64,000 nt of DNA, taken from DATBJJ01 sp036556425 (GTDB lineage: Bacteria; Acidobacteriota; Vicinamibacteria; Vicinamibacterales; 2-12-FULL-66-21). Both the position numbers and the translations under genes were made by a program. Of the stretch, positions 37,322 through 45,648 are shown in pieces; within the stretch, counting starts at the first letter, position 1; each line of letters starts with the position of its first letter. The stretch is taken from assembly GCA_036556425.1 (NCBI GenBank), contig DATBJJ010000002.1:1-64000 (forward strand), written 5' to 3'. The notes beneath the pieces were generated by a model. It made no database searches, was not told where the DNA came from, and saw only the letters and a program-made list of their open reading frames with translations.

Positions 37322-37475
37322 GCCACCTCGGAAAGAGGAATGAGCCTACCGCCGGACGGCGGCCGACGACAAGCGAATTACGACATAACGGTGTAAAGAT
37401 CGGAAAGTTCAGGCAGTCACGAATTGTCCGCTTCGATCGTGATGCGCGGGATACGGGATCGCGTCGGCGGCCGGG

Positions 37476-37853
37476 TCAGCGCGATCGCGGATCGGGGAGT
37501 GGATTCTTCGCGAAGCAGAGATCTTTCACGATGCGGCCGCCGATGAGGTGCTCTTGAATGATCCGCTCGGCGTTGTCGGGCGTGACGTCGCGGTACCACG
37601 TCCCCTCGGGATAGACGACGCAGATCGGACCGTCGGTGCAGATGCGAAGGCATTGCACCTTCGTGCGGTAGAAGGGGCCGTCGGCGCCAGTAATGTTGAG
37701 CTCCTTCATCCGCTTCTTCAGATAGTCCCAGGTCCGCTCGCCGTCGTCGCGATCGCAGCAGTCGGGACCGAGGCAGAGAAACAGATGCCGCGTGAGCTTG
37801 CCGACGCCGAACGCTTCCGCCGCGAGCTCGGGTGTCTTGAACTTCTTGCCCAT
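37476..37853 (-). CDS. Thioredoxin-like [2Fe-2S] ferredoxin
   Basis: A 125-residue protein with the cysteine pattern of stand-alone thioredoxin-like ferredoxins: FLCLGPDCC near residue 30, then QCLRICTDGPICVVYPEGTWY near 75, giving two pairs for the cluster. WYRDVTPDNAERIIQEHL is the usual end of the domain. It carries electrons in the cytosol; partners are unknown, although an NADP reductase is encoded 4.6 kb away. TATGAT stands 9 nt before the ATG with no ribosome binding site. The gene follows ligD on the same strand. Confidence 0.9.
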   Translation of the reverse strand: MGKKFKTPELAAEAFGVGKLTRHLFLCLGPDCCDRDDGERTWDYLKKRMKELNITGADGPFYRTKVQCLRICTDGPICVVYPEGTWYRDVTPDNAERIIQEHLIGGRIVKDLCFAKNPLPDPRSR

Positions 37854-37862
37854 CCGCACGCG

Positions 37863-37868
37863 ATCATA
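37863..37868 (-). promoter_or_regulatory. Probable -10 box of a leaderless promoter (ferredoxin)
   Basis: On the minus strand TATGAT lies 9 nt before the ferredoxin ATG, with only CGCGTGCGG between, and no Shine-Dalgarno. Confidence 0.45.
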
Positions 37869-37879
37869 TCGCAGCGCGC

Positions 37880-39898
37880 TCAGGCGTACTTCCGGAAGAC
37901 GGCTTCGAGATTGGCTGGTTTTCCAGTGCGCAGCCGCGCCCACAGATCGCCGACCTCGCGAAAGCGCGACGGCGCCGTGACGATCGTGTAGTCGCGCGGA
38001 TCGATTCCTTCGTCGATCTCTTTCCAGGTGAGCGGCGTCGAAACGCCGGCGTAGTCGCTCGCGCGCGCGCTGTACGCCGTCGCGAGCGTCTTGCCGAGAA
38101 TGTTCTGCAGGAAGTCGACGTAGACCGTGCCGCGCGGGCGGCGCTTCACCATGCGCTCGACCGTCGCGACCTTCGGGTGCTTCGCCGCGACGACGGTTGC
38201 GACGATCTGGCAGAAGAGCTGTCCCGATTCGTACGAGGTGCCGGGCGGCAGCGGCACGTAGATGTGCAGCCCGCTCGATCCCGACGTCTTCGGCACCGCA
38301 GTGACCTTCAGCGAGTCGAGCTCGTCGCGCACCCACCGCGCCACGTCGAGCACGCGCGAGAACGGCGTGTGGTCGTCGGGATCGAGATCGAGCGCGACGT
38401 AGTCGGCGTCGAGCGGCGACTGCACGCGCGAGAACCAGGGATCCTGCGAGATGGCGGCAAGCTGCGTCATGTAGAGCAGCGTGATCAGGTTGCCGCCGAT
38501 GAATCGCTTCGCGCCCGGTCCGGCGACCGGATCGAGATCTTCTGGCAGCACCTCGACGCGAACGCCTTCCGGCGGCTGTTCCTGCTGTTTCTTCTGCTGA
38601 TAGAACGCCGCCCCGTCGACGCCGTGCGGAAAGCGTTTCATCACGAGCGCCCGATCCTCCACCGCGGGCAAGGCGAACGGCGCGACGGTCGCGTAGTAGC
38701 GGAGCAGGTCGCCCTTCGTCAGCTTCAGCTTCGGCCAGAACGGTTTCGCGAGATTCGTGACGCCCAGGCGCGTGCCGTCCGGGAGCGCGATGGTCCCGTC
38801 CTTGCGCGCGTCCTCGAGCGCCTGCAGTTGCGCGACGACCGGCGACGTGTCGAGCTCGGGGTCTTTCTTCTTCGCCTTTCGTTTTCGATCGGTTTTCACG
38901 ACTTCCCGCACGACCTGTTTGGCCATCTTGTCGTCCCGCAATCCGAGATACACCGGATGGCGCAGCTTGCGATCGTCGGTCCATTCGGTGAAGCGCACCT
39001 GCGCGACCAATTCCGGTTTCGCCCAATGCGCGGGCTCGTTCGTCTTGATCGGTCCGTTGAACGGAGAGACGCGCGTTTCGCGCGTCTTGAGCAGCTTCGA
39101 GACGCGATCGAGCTCACGCTGGTCGAAGCCGGTACCGGTGTGTCCGACGTATGTGAGGCCTGACTTGCCGTCCTCGTGAACCCCGAGCAGGAGCGCGCCG
39201 AAATGGGCGCGCGTCTGGCGCGGCTCCGTCCAGCCGCCCACGACGAACTCCTGCTGCTGGACGATCTTCATCTTGCGCCAGGTCGGACTGCGTCGTCCCG
39301 ACTGATACGGCGCGGCGGCCTCCTTGACGATGAGGCCCTCCCAGCCTTCGCGCGTCGCGCGGTCGTGCAGCGCGCGGCCGTCGTTGAACGCCTGCTCGCT
39401 CAAGCGAAGCGTCTTCGAATGCGCGGGCTCGAACAGCCGCTCGAGACGCGCGCGGCGCTCGGTCAGCGGCAGCCCGCGAAGATCGTCGTTTCCGTCGCGG
39501 AGCAGATCGAACGCGATGAGCGCGACCGGCTGCTCGCGATCGATCCGCTCGACCTCTTTCGCGCCCGCGAGATGAATCCGCCCTTGCAGCCGTTGGAATC
39601 CCGTCGGCCGTCCGTCGCGATCGAGCGCGACGATCTCGCCGTCGATCACGAGCGGCCGTCCGGCCGCCGCGCCGAGCCGCTCGAGCGCCGACACGATCGA
39701 CGGAAACTGCGACGTCTTCTCGTTGCCGAGGCGCGACCAGAGGTGCACCGCGGCGCCACCGCGCGACGGCGTCAGTTCGGCGATAGCGCGAATGCCGTCG
39801 TACTTCGGTTCGTAAACGAGGTTCTTGCCGGTGAGCGGTGGGTCGGCGAGCGTGGCCAGCATGGGCCGCGCGCCTCCAGGCTTCTCGCGCCAGATCAC
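37880..39898 (-). CDS. ligD: ATP-dependent DNA ligase D (ligase-polymerase form)
   Basis: A 672-residue end-joining enzyme. The N-terminal ATP ligase has the adenylation motif EPKYDGIRA with Lys32, later GWEGLIVKE and the OB-fold with FVVGGWTEPRQTRAHFGALLLG. The C-terminal polymerase/primase domain (from about 375) starts LTKGDLLRYYATVAP and has the catalytic DLDPDD and TSGSSGLHIYVPL. There is no N-terminal phosphoesterase domain, giving the same order as Bacillus LigD. It fills and seals double-strand breaks together with Ku, encoded divergently 427 bp away. It starts with GTG 39898; TATATG lies 8 nt upstream. Confidence 0.95.
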   Translation of the reverse strand: MIWREKPGGARPMLATLADPPLTGKNLVYEPKYDGIRAIAELTPSRGGAAVHLWSRLGNEKTSQFPSIVSALERLGAAAGRPLVIDGEIVALDRDGRPTGFQRLQGRIHLAGAKEVERIDREQPVALIAFDLLRDGNDDLRGLPLTERRARLERLFEPAHSKTLRLSEQAFNDGRALHDRATREGWEGLIVKEAAAPYQSGRRSPTWRKMKIVQQQEFVVGGWTEPRQTRAHFGALLLGVHEDGKSGLTYVGHTGTGFDQRELDRVSKLLKTRETRVSPFNGPIKTNEPAHWAKPELVAQVRFTEWTDDRKLRHPVYLGLRDDKMAKQVVREVVKTDRKRKAKKKDPELDTSPVVAQLQALEDARKDGTIALPDGTRLGVTNLAKPFWPKLKLTKGDLLRYYATVAPFALPAVEDRALVMKRFPHGVDGAAFYQQKKQQEQPPEGVRVEVLPEDLDPVAGPGAKRFIGGNLITLLYMTQLAAISQDPWFSRVQSPLDADYVALDLDPDDHTPFSRVLDVARWVRDELDSLKVTAVPKTSGSSGLHIYVPLPPGTSYESGQLFCQIVATVVAAKHPKVATVERMVKRRPRGTVYVDFLQNILGKTLATAYSARASDYAGVSTPLTWKEIDEGIDPRDYTIVTAPSRFREVGDLWARLRTGKPANLEAVFRKYA

Positions 39899-39963
39899 GG
39901 AGCGAGCATATAGAAAATCGTGCGGCGGCGGGTCCGGGGGACGAACTCCCCGAAAAAAGGAAA

Positions 39964-40062
39964 TCGGTCGCCAAGTATTCGGAGACTGACGAACGCGGGC
40001 AGGGCGGGAGGAGGATGCCCTAGCTCCACATCTGACTCAATCTCCGAATACTAGGCAACCGA
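39964..40062. repeat. 26-bp imperfect inverted repeat between ligD and ku
   Basis: The arms 39964-39989 and 40037-40062 match as reverse complements at 23 of 26 positions; the shared core is AGTATTCGGAGA. They enclose 47 bp with a smaller GGGCA...TGCCC hairpin. This could be a small non-autonomous element or a two-site operator for the ligD/ku pair. The remaining spacer (39899-40325) has an AT-rich stretch near 40120-40155 that may hold promoters, and no gene. Confidence 0.7.
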
Positions 40063-40212
40063 CTGCGAACATCTTCAACCAATTGCCTACATTAATCAAC
40101 ACCCTTTCGGGATATGCGGTGCACTTCTAGCGTCATAATTGAGACGAATTATTAGCGTTTTCGGCCGAGTCGCGGGCCGGCCGACCGGCTGAGCCGGCGG
40201 GGGGCCGTGGAA

Positions 40213-40234
40213 GGGTCCGGCTTTGGCCGGACCC
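40213..40234 (+). other. Perfect 9-bp hairpin in the ku leader
   Basis: GGGTCCGGC and GCCGGACCC pair perfectly around TTTG, about 90 bp before the ku start. No T-run follows. A second GC-rich palindrome (GGCCGGCC, CCGGCTGAGCCGG) lies just upstream. These may be leader structures in the ku mRNA. Confidence 0.45.
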
Positions 40235-40325
40235 GAGCGCTGCATGCAATTCTGTGCAGCCGATACGGCCCTGGTCCAAACGGCCGATAATCAAGGCGCA
40301 TCTCAAACCTACGACAGGAGCGCAC

Positions 40326-41180
40326 ATGGCGGCTCGTCCCACGTGGAAAGGGTTTCTGAAAATCAGTCTCGTGAACATCCCCGTGCGCGTGTTTCCAGCG
40401 ACGGACGCCGCGGCCACGATCAGCTTCAACCAGCTCCACGCCGAATGCCAGACGCGCATTCAGCAGAAGCGCTGGTGCCCGAAGTGCGAGCGCGAGGTTC
40501 CAATCTCCGAGATTGCGAAGGGCTACGAGTTTGAGAAGGGACGCTACGTCGTCATGACAGAGGACGACATCGCGAAAGTGCGGCCCGAATCGACGCGCGT
40601 GATCGATCTCGTGCAGTTCACCGATGCCGCGGCGATCGATCCGATCTACGTCGAGCGTCCGTACTATCTCGCGCCCGACGGCGCGATCGCGCGCGAGGCC
40701 TTCGCCGTCATGCGCGAGGGCATGAAAGGGAAGGCGGGCATCGGGAAGCTCGCGCTCTACGGACGCGAGTATCTCGTCGCCGTGCAGGCGCGCGAGAAGG
40801 GGCTGGTGATGTACACCATGCGGCACGCGAAGGAAGTGCGCAGCATGGAGAACATCGAGGAGCTCGAGGACGTGCCGACGAAGGTGAAGCCGGACGAGAT
40901 CAAGCTCGCGAAGCAGGTGATCGGCAACTTCGAGGCGGCGCTCAATCTCGAGGAGTACAGCGACAAGTATCAGGAGGAGCTGCAGCGGATCATCGACGCA
41001 AAAGTGGCGGGCGAGGAGGTCGTGGCGACGGCGGAGGAGACGCCACCGAAGGTCGTCAACCTCATGGACGCGCTGCGCCAGAGCCTCGATCGCGTGAGCA
41101 GCGGCAAGAAGAAGTCGGCCAAGGCAGAGATCGAGAAGCCCGTGAAAGCGGTTCCGAAGAAGAAAGCCGCAGCAAGGTAA
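40326..41180 (+). CDS. ku: Ku DNA-end-binding protein
   Basis: A 284-residue bacterial Ku. The typical start is MAARPTWKGFLKISLVNIPV; CPKCERE gives a CxxC, and the core beta-barrel has the KGRYVVMTEDDI and MEGMKG-like segments (EGMKGKAGIGKLALYGRE) plus MYTMRHAKEVRS. The C-terminus is Lys/Ala-rich (KPVKAVPKKKAAAR), as in extended bacterial Ku proteins, where it binds DNA or LigD. Ku forms a ring on broken ends and recruits LigD. AGGAG lies six bases before the ATG. Confidence 0.96.
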   Translation: MAARPTWKGFLKISLVNIPVRVFPATDAAATISFNQLHAECQTRIQQKRWCPKCEREVPISEIAKGYEFEKGRYVVMTEDDIAKVRPESTRVIDLVQFTDAAAIDPIYVERPYYLAPDGAIAREAFAVMREGMKGKAGIGKLALYGREYLVAVQAREKGLVMYTMRHAKEVRSMENIEELEDVPTKVKPDEIKLAKQVIGNFEAALNLEEYSDKYQEELQRIIDAKVAGEEVVATAEETPPKVVNLMDALRQSLDRVSSGKKKSAKAEIEKPVKAVPKKKAAAR

Positions 41181-41200
41181 ACGCGGATAACACGGATCAA

Positions 41201-41416
41201 AGTGCAAGGGTGCCAGGGTGCAGGGGTGCCAAGGTGCAAGGTGCCAAGGTGCAAGGTGCCAAGGTGCAAGGTGCCTAGGTGCAAGGTGCCTAGGTGCAAG
41301 GTGCCTAGGTAAGGTGCCAAGGTGCTTTGCATCTGAGACGTGGCACCCTGCACTCTGCACTCTGGCACCCTGCACTCTGGCACCCTTGCACCTTGGCACC
41401 TTGGCACCCTGATCGT
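41201..41416. repeat. Inverted degenerate heptamer array, GGGTGCA family (copy 2)
   Basis: The left arm (41201-41325) has GTGCAAGG, GTGCCAAG and GTGCCTAG units. A short centre (TTTGCATCTGAGACG) leads to a right arm of TGGCACCC, TGCACTC and TTGCACC units that ends in GGCACCCTGATCGT. That edge is the reverse complement of the left edge of the 7.1-kb copy. The array follows ku and runs into the 5' end of the sugar transferase frame. Confidence 0.86.
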
Positions 41417-42100
41417 CACCTCCTCTTCGATGTGATCGGCGCGGCTGCCGGCGTGATCGTCTTCGCGCCGGCGATGGCGCTGATCGCGATAGCCATCCTG
41501 ATCGAGGACGGCGGGCCGGTGCTCTTTCGTCAGCCGCGTCTCGGCTACCGACGCGTCCCGTTCGACATTCTCAAGTTTCGATCGATGCGCGACGGACGGA
41601 TCACGCGTGTAGGTCGAGTGCTCCGCGCGACGGGTCTCGACGAGATCCCGCAGTTGTTCAACATCCTTCGCGGCGAGATGAGCGCGGTCGGCCCGCGGCC
41701 GCTGACGGCGGCCGACGTGGACCGGCTGGGTTGGAGCGGCGAACGGTTCGACTTCCGGTGGGAATGCGCCCCGGGCCTGACCGGCCTGGCGCAGCTGTTG
41801 GGCATGGGCGCGGCGGACGCCGCGCTCGCGTGGGACCGCGTGCACGCGGAGCGGTGGAGTCCGTGGCTGGATTGCCAGCTCATCGCGTGGTCGTTCGTCG
41901 TCAACGCGTTCGGGAAGGCACGCACGCGCCGCTGGATTCACCGTTACGCCCAGCGATTCGCCGCGGAGCAATTCGCGCTTGCCGTCGCGGGGCGAGTCAA
42001 TGACAATACGCCCATTCGGGTCGAGCCGCCGCCGTCGGACAACGAGCCGGACGGCCCGCAGGCAAGCGCCGGGCGAAGCCGCATCGAGGAGGGCTCATGA
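41327..42100 (+). CDS. Undecaprenyl-phosphate sugar phosphotransferase-like protein (short type)
   Basis: A bacterial sugar transferase of the PglC/WcaJ catalytic-domain type. It has a membrane helix (LLFDVIGAAAGVIVFAPAMAL), then PVLFRQPRLGYRRVPFDILKFRSM, the ATGLDEIPQLFNILRGEMSAVGPRP block (catalytic DE) and CAPGLTGLAQL. It puts the first sugar phosphate on a lipid carrier for glycan synthesis. The 5' end is unclear: the usual MKR start is missing, and in-frame TTG 41327, TTG 41393 and GTG 41432 lie in or next to repeat DNA. The N-terminal codons may therefore be repeat-derived. Its stop overlaps the next start (ATGA). Confidence 0.82.
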   Translation: MHLRRGTLHSALWHPALWHPCTLAPWHPDRHLLFDVIGAAAGVIVFAPAMALIAIAILIEDGGPVLFRQPRLGYRRVPFDILKFRSMRDGRITRVGRVLRATGLDEIPQLFNILRGEMSAVGPRPLTAADVDRLGWSGERFDFRWECAPGLTGLAQLLGMGAADAALAWDRVHAERWSPWLDCQLIAWSFVVNAFGKARTRRWIHRYAQRFAAEQFALAVAGRVNDNTPIRVEPPPSDNEPDGPQASAGRSRIEEGS

Positions 42101-43554
42101 AGGCGACGAGGAAGAAACGCCAGCGGACGATGACACGCCGTGAGTTCGTCGGCGGGCTGACCGCCGCGGGAATCGTCACCGGCGCGCCGGCGCTGCTCCG
42201 CGGGCGCAATCTCAACGAGAAGCTCGATATCGCGTTCATCGGCTGCGGCGGTCGCGGGATGGCGAGCCTCAGCGAGCTCACGATCGATCCGAATCGTCCG
42301 CCGAACGCGGCGCAGGGCCGCGGCGGCGGCAACATCGCGCCGGGCGTGCCGCATCCGGACGAGAACGTCGCCGTCCTCTGCGACACCAACCAGCTCGCGG
42401 TCGACGCGGCGATGAAGCGCTTTCCGAAAGCGCGAGCGCTCAACGATCTCCGGCGCCTGTTCGACAAGCCGAACGACTTCGACGCGGTCGTCGTCTCGAC
42501 CGCCGAGCACACCCACGCGTTCGCGACGTACCTCGCGCTGACGCACGGCAAGCACGTCTACTGCGAGAAGCCGCTGACCTACAACATCTGGGAAGCGCGC
42601 TTCATTCGAGAGGTTGCGGCGAAGTACCCGAAGCTGTCCACGCAGATGGGCAACCAAGGGCACGCGTCTCCCGCGCGCCGCTCGATCAAGGAGATCCTCA
42701 TGACGGGCGTTATCGGTCCCGTTCGCGAGGTGCACGTGTGGGCCGATCGCGCGTGGGGGCTCCAGGACTTCGAGTCCGCGGATCGGTACGACCGGCCGCA
42801 CGGCTTCTACAAGGACGTGCAGATCGTCGATCGATTCAAGGAAGAAATGGTCCCGCCGCCAAACATGCACTGGGATCTCTGGGTGGGTCCCGCGCCGCTG
42901 CGGCCGTTCCACGAGACGTACTTCCCCGGACCGCGATGGTATCGGTGGTGGGACTTCGGCAACGGCACGATGAGCGATCTCGGCAGCCACGACAACGACG
43001 TGCCGTACACCGTGCTCGACATCAAGACGCCGTTGACGATCGAAGCGAAGTCGCCGAACGGACCGGTGGCGCACAAAGAGCTCGCGCCGGCGACGATGAC
43101 GGTGACCTACCAGTTCGCCGCGTCGCCGTCGGGCGCGCCGCCCGTGAAATTGATTTGGCACCAGGGCGACAGCAAGCCGCCAGGCTGGGTCCCCGCGTGG
43201 GGCGGACGATCGCAGATCTTCATCGGCGACAACGGCATGCTGCTCGGCAACGGCACGCTGCTGCCCGAGGAGAAGTTCAAAGACTTCCAGAAGCCGGCCG
43301 AGACGCTGCCTCGCTCGCCGGGCCACTGGGTGGAGTGGGTGAATTACGCCAAAGGCACCGGACCGGTGCCCGGCTCGAACTTCCAGTATTCCGGTTGGAC
43401 GACGGAAGCGAACCATCTCGGCAACGTCGCGTATCGCGCCGGGAAGAAGCTCGAGTGGGACTACAAGAACCTGCGCGCGACGAACGCGCCGGAAGCCGCG
43501 CCGTTCATCAAACGGCAATACCGAAAAGGTTGGGACGATATTCTCAGGACCTGA
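42097..43554 (+). CDS. Tat-exported Gfo/Idh/MocA-family oxidoreductase
   Basis: A 485-residue periplasmic NAD(P)-type oxidoreductase. The twin-arginine signal TRREFVGGLTAAGIVTGAPAL is followed by the Rossmann motif IAFIGCGGRGM, then STAEHTHAF and the family signature HGKHVYCEKPLTY (near 165). Exported members with bound cofactor act on sugars such as glycans or inositols in acidobacteria and planctomycetes. It overlaps the sugar transferase by 4 bp and is followed by a sugar isomerase-like gene, so the three likely work on one carbohydrate path. Confidence 0.9.
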   Translation: MKATRKKRQRTMTRREFVGGLTAAGIVTGAPALLRGRNLNEKLDIAFIGCGGRGMASLSELTIDPNRPPNAAQGRGGGNIAPGVPHPDENVAVLCDTNQLAVDAAMKRFPKARALNDLRRLFDKPNDFDAVVVSTAEHTHAFATYLALTHGKHVYCEKPLTYNIWEARFIREVAAKYPKLSTQMGNQGHASPARRSIKEILMTGVIGPVREVHVWADRAWGLQDFESADRYDRPHGFYKDVQIVDRFKEEMVPPPNMHWDLWVGPAPLRPFHETYFPGPRWYRWWDFGNGTMSDLGSHDNDVPYTVLDIKTPLTIEAKSPNGPVAHKELAPATMTVTYQFAASPSGAPPVKLIWHQGDSKPPGWVPAWGGRSQIFIGDNGMLLGNGTLLPEEKFKDFQKPAETLPRSPGHWVEWVNYAKGTGPVPGSNFQYSGWTTEANHLGNVAYRAGKKLEWDYKNLRATNAPEAAPFIKRQYRKGWDDILRT

Positions 43555-43647
43555 CGGGACCCGGGATCCGGGACCCGGGATCCGATAACTGACAGCTGAC
43601 AGCTGATAGCTGATAGCTGACAGCTGACAGCTGAAAGCTCGGAGCTT
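43554..43647. repeat. Heptamer array, CCGGGAT/CTGACAG family
   Basis: Thirteen 7-bp units in perfect register: ACGGGAC, CCGGGAT, CCGGGAC, CCGGGAT, CCGATAA, then six CTGACAG/CTGATAG units, CTGAAAG and CTCGGAG. It begins on the last base of the oxidoreductase stop codon. The last unit provides the GGAG ribosome binding site for the gene starting at 43651. Each CTGACAG junction creates the palindrome CAGCTG. Confidence 0.9.
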
Positions 43648-43650
43648 CTC

Positions 43651-44553
43651 ATGCGACTGTCGCGACGAGACTTCGTGACGCACACGGCGATCGCGTCTGC
43701 GTTGATGCCCGGCGTTGCGCGCGCCCAGGCGAAGACGGCCGTCAACCCCGTGCCGGTGCGCGTCGGGATGACGGATTGGAACCTCGGCCAGCGCGGTGAC
43801 ATCACCAAGATCTCGCTCGCGCGCGAGATCGGCCTCGACGGGATCCAGGTCAGCGTGCAGTACCCAACGGATCCCTCGGCGCCGACACTGCGCGACCCGA
43901 AGACGCAGGCGGCGTTCAAGCGCGCGGCGCTCGACAACGGCATCCAGATCTGCTCGCTCGCGATTGGATCGCCCGGCAAGTCGCGGCTCCCGCTGCACAC
44001 GAACCCCGCCGCGGCGATTCTGCTCGCCGAGGCCGTCGAGATCGCGCACAACATCGGCACGAACAACATCCTCGTGCCGATCCTCGGCGACAGCCACATC
44101 GACATGACGAACGCGTCGCAGGTGAATGCGTTCGTCGCGATGATGAAGGAGATTGCCCGCTACGCGGAGAGGTTGGACGTCGTGGTCGGCATCGAGGATT
44201 GGATCTCGGCCGAGGACAATATCAAGCTCCTCGACGCGATCGGATCGGATCACATCGCCGTCTACTACGACGCGCACAACATCGTCTCTCGCGCGGCGAC
44301 GAAGGACATCTACGCGGAGCCGAAGCTGCTCGGCAAGCGGATCAACCAGATCCACGTGAAGAACGCGAACATGCTGTTGTCCGATCCGGGCGGCAAGCTG
44401 GACTGGCCGCGCATGGCGCAGGAGTTCTACGAGATCGGCTATCGCGGCTGGTACGTGCTCGAGACGCCCGCGCCGAGCAAAGACCTCGTCGCCGATACAC
44501 GCGCGAACATCGAGTACGTGAAGAAGACGTTTCGCATGCCGCCGGCCAGCTAG
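43651..44553 (+). CDS. Exported sugar phosphate isomerase/epimerase-like TIM barrel
   Basis: A 300-residue protein of the AP-endonuclease-2 / xylose-isomerase-like barrel family. An N-terminal Tat-like signal (MRLSRRDFVTHTAIASALMPGVARAQ, residues 1-26, named only by its RRDF core) precedes GMTDWNLGQRGDITKISLAREIGLD in two blocks, EDWISAEDN, YYDAHNIVSR and QIHVKNANM, which hold the probable metal ligands. It probably isomerises or epimerises a keto-sugar made by the upstream oxidoreductase. Its ribosome binding site lies in the heptamer array. Confidence 0.85.
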   Translation: MRLSRRDFVTHTAIASALMPGVARAQAKTAVNPVPVRVGMTDWNLGQRGDITKISLAREIGLDGIQVSVQYPTDPSAPTLRDPKTQAAFKRAALDNGIQICSLAIGSPGKSRLPLHTNPAAAILLAEAVEIAHNIGTNNILVPILGDSHIDMTNASQVNAFVAMMKEIARYAERLDVVVGIEDWISAEDNIKLLDAIGSDHIAVYYDAHNIVSRAATKDIYAEPKLLGKRINQIHVKNANMLLSDPGGKLDWPRMAQEFYEIGYRGWYVLETPAPSKDLVADTRANIEYVKKTFRMPPAS

Positions 44554-44562
44554 GCCGCGCGG

Positions 44563-45633
44563 TCAGCTCTTCTTCTTCTTCTTCCACTCCCACCAGTCTT
44601 CGACGACGGCGTCGACCATGTCCCGGGCGGCTTTTTCGAGCCATCCGGACTTTCGTTTCTTCAGATCGCGAACGATGAGCGACGGCCGCGCCGTGCCGAG
44701 GTGCACGTTCGCGAGCTCCCACCCCATCGCGCGCAGCAGCTTGCGCTCGAACGTCCGGCCCGGAAGATACGCGACGTCGATCTTCGTGCAGTCCGGCGAG
44801 AGCCGCCGGACGCTCCACCCTTTCCGAATCGCGAAGAACGGATCGCGGTCACGCACCGCACGCTCGAAGATCGTGGAGGACAAGGTGCGTGCGCCGGCCT
44901 CGCCAGCCGCCCACGCGAACGCGGACGGCACGACCGCCTTGGCTTCTCTCGCGATCGACGCGCCACGGTACGTCCCGAGTGCGACGAAACGCGGACGGCC
45001 GAGGCTGCCCATGCCCGCGATGCGCCTGCGGATCCGAATGCCCGACGTGCCCTTCGGCAGACGCAGGATCCCGGCCGCGTCGCGCGGAGGGCGTCCGTGC
45101 TTCGGCGCGGAGTCGAGCTTCTTCCAGAAGTTGTGCGGATCCTTGAGCGAGTATTTCGCGATCTCGCCCAGCCACTGGTGCGTTTCGGCGAGCACGACTG
45201 GATCGCCGCCGGACGTCATCGAGGCGGCGTAGCCTTCGAGGATCGCCCTGCACAGATTCCGTATCGATATCGCGAGCTCTCCCTGATGCTTCGCGAGCGC
45301 GGCGCTCGTCGCGAGCCGAACGAGGTCTTGAGTGTAGGGAAGCCGGTACGCTTCGTCGGGATCGTTCACGCCCCACACTAGCCGGCCCTCGTCGTCGCGC
45401 CAGGTGCCGAAGTTCTCGAGGTGGAGATCGCCGACCGCCACGACCTGCGGCGCGTCGGCGAGATCGGAGCACATGGCGGGCCAGATCTGCGCCCATCGAT
45501 AGAACGTGGCGCGGAGGAACACGAACGGGTTCCGCTTCATTTCCTCGTGCTTGAGGCGAAGGTCGGAGGACACGACGCCGGTGTGCGCGCGAAGCCACGA
45601 TTCGTAGGAGCGCGTGGCTTTGAGGATGTTCAT
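44563..45633 (-). CDS. DUF2252 family protein
   Basis: A 356-residue cytosolic protein with the DUF2252 hallmarks: RNPFVFLRATFYRW, VVAVGDLHLENFGTW (near residue 68, a kinase-like GDxHxxN loop), and NDPDEAYRLPYTQDLVRLA. The fold is related to aminoglycoside-phosphotransferase-like kinases; the substrate is unknown. It ends with a run of Lys residues. TATACT lies 9 nt before the ATG with no ribosome binding site, so it is likely leaderless. It converges with the sugar isomerase gene. Confidence 0.88.
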   Translation of the reverse strand: MNILKATRSYESWLRAHTGVVSSDLRLKHEEMKRNPFVFLRATFYRWAQIWPAMCSDLADAPQVVAVGDLHLENFGTWRDDEGRLVWGVNDPDEAYRLPYTQDLVRLATSAALAKHQGELAISIRNLCRAILEGYAASMTSGGDPVVLAETHQWLGEIAKYSLKDPHNFWKKLDSAPKHGRPPRDAAGILRLPKGTSGIRIRRRIAGMGSLGRPRFVALGTYRGASIAREAKAVVPSAFAWAAGEAGARTLSSTIFERAVRDRDPFFAIRKGWSVRRLSPDCTKIDVAYLPGRTFERKLLRAMGWELANVHLGTARPSLIVRDLKKRKSGWLEKAARDMVDAVVEDWWEWKKKKKS

Positions 45634-45642
45634 CGCCCGGCG

Positions 45643-45648
45643 AGTATA
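45643..45648 (-). promoter_or_regulatory. Probable -10 box of a leaderless promoter (DUF2252)
   Basis: On the minus strand TATACT stands 9 nt before the DUF2252 ATG, the spacer being CGCCGGGCG. The next gene upstream has the same TATACT plus 9 nt arrangement. Confidence 0.5.
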
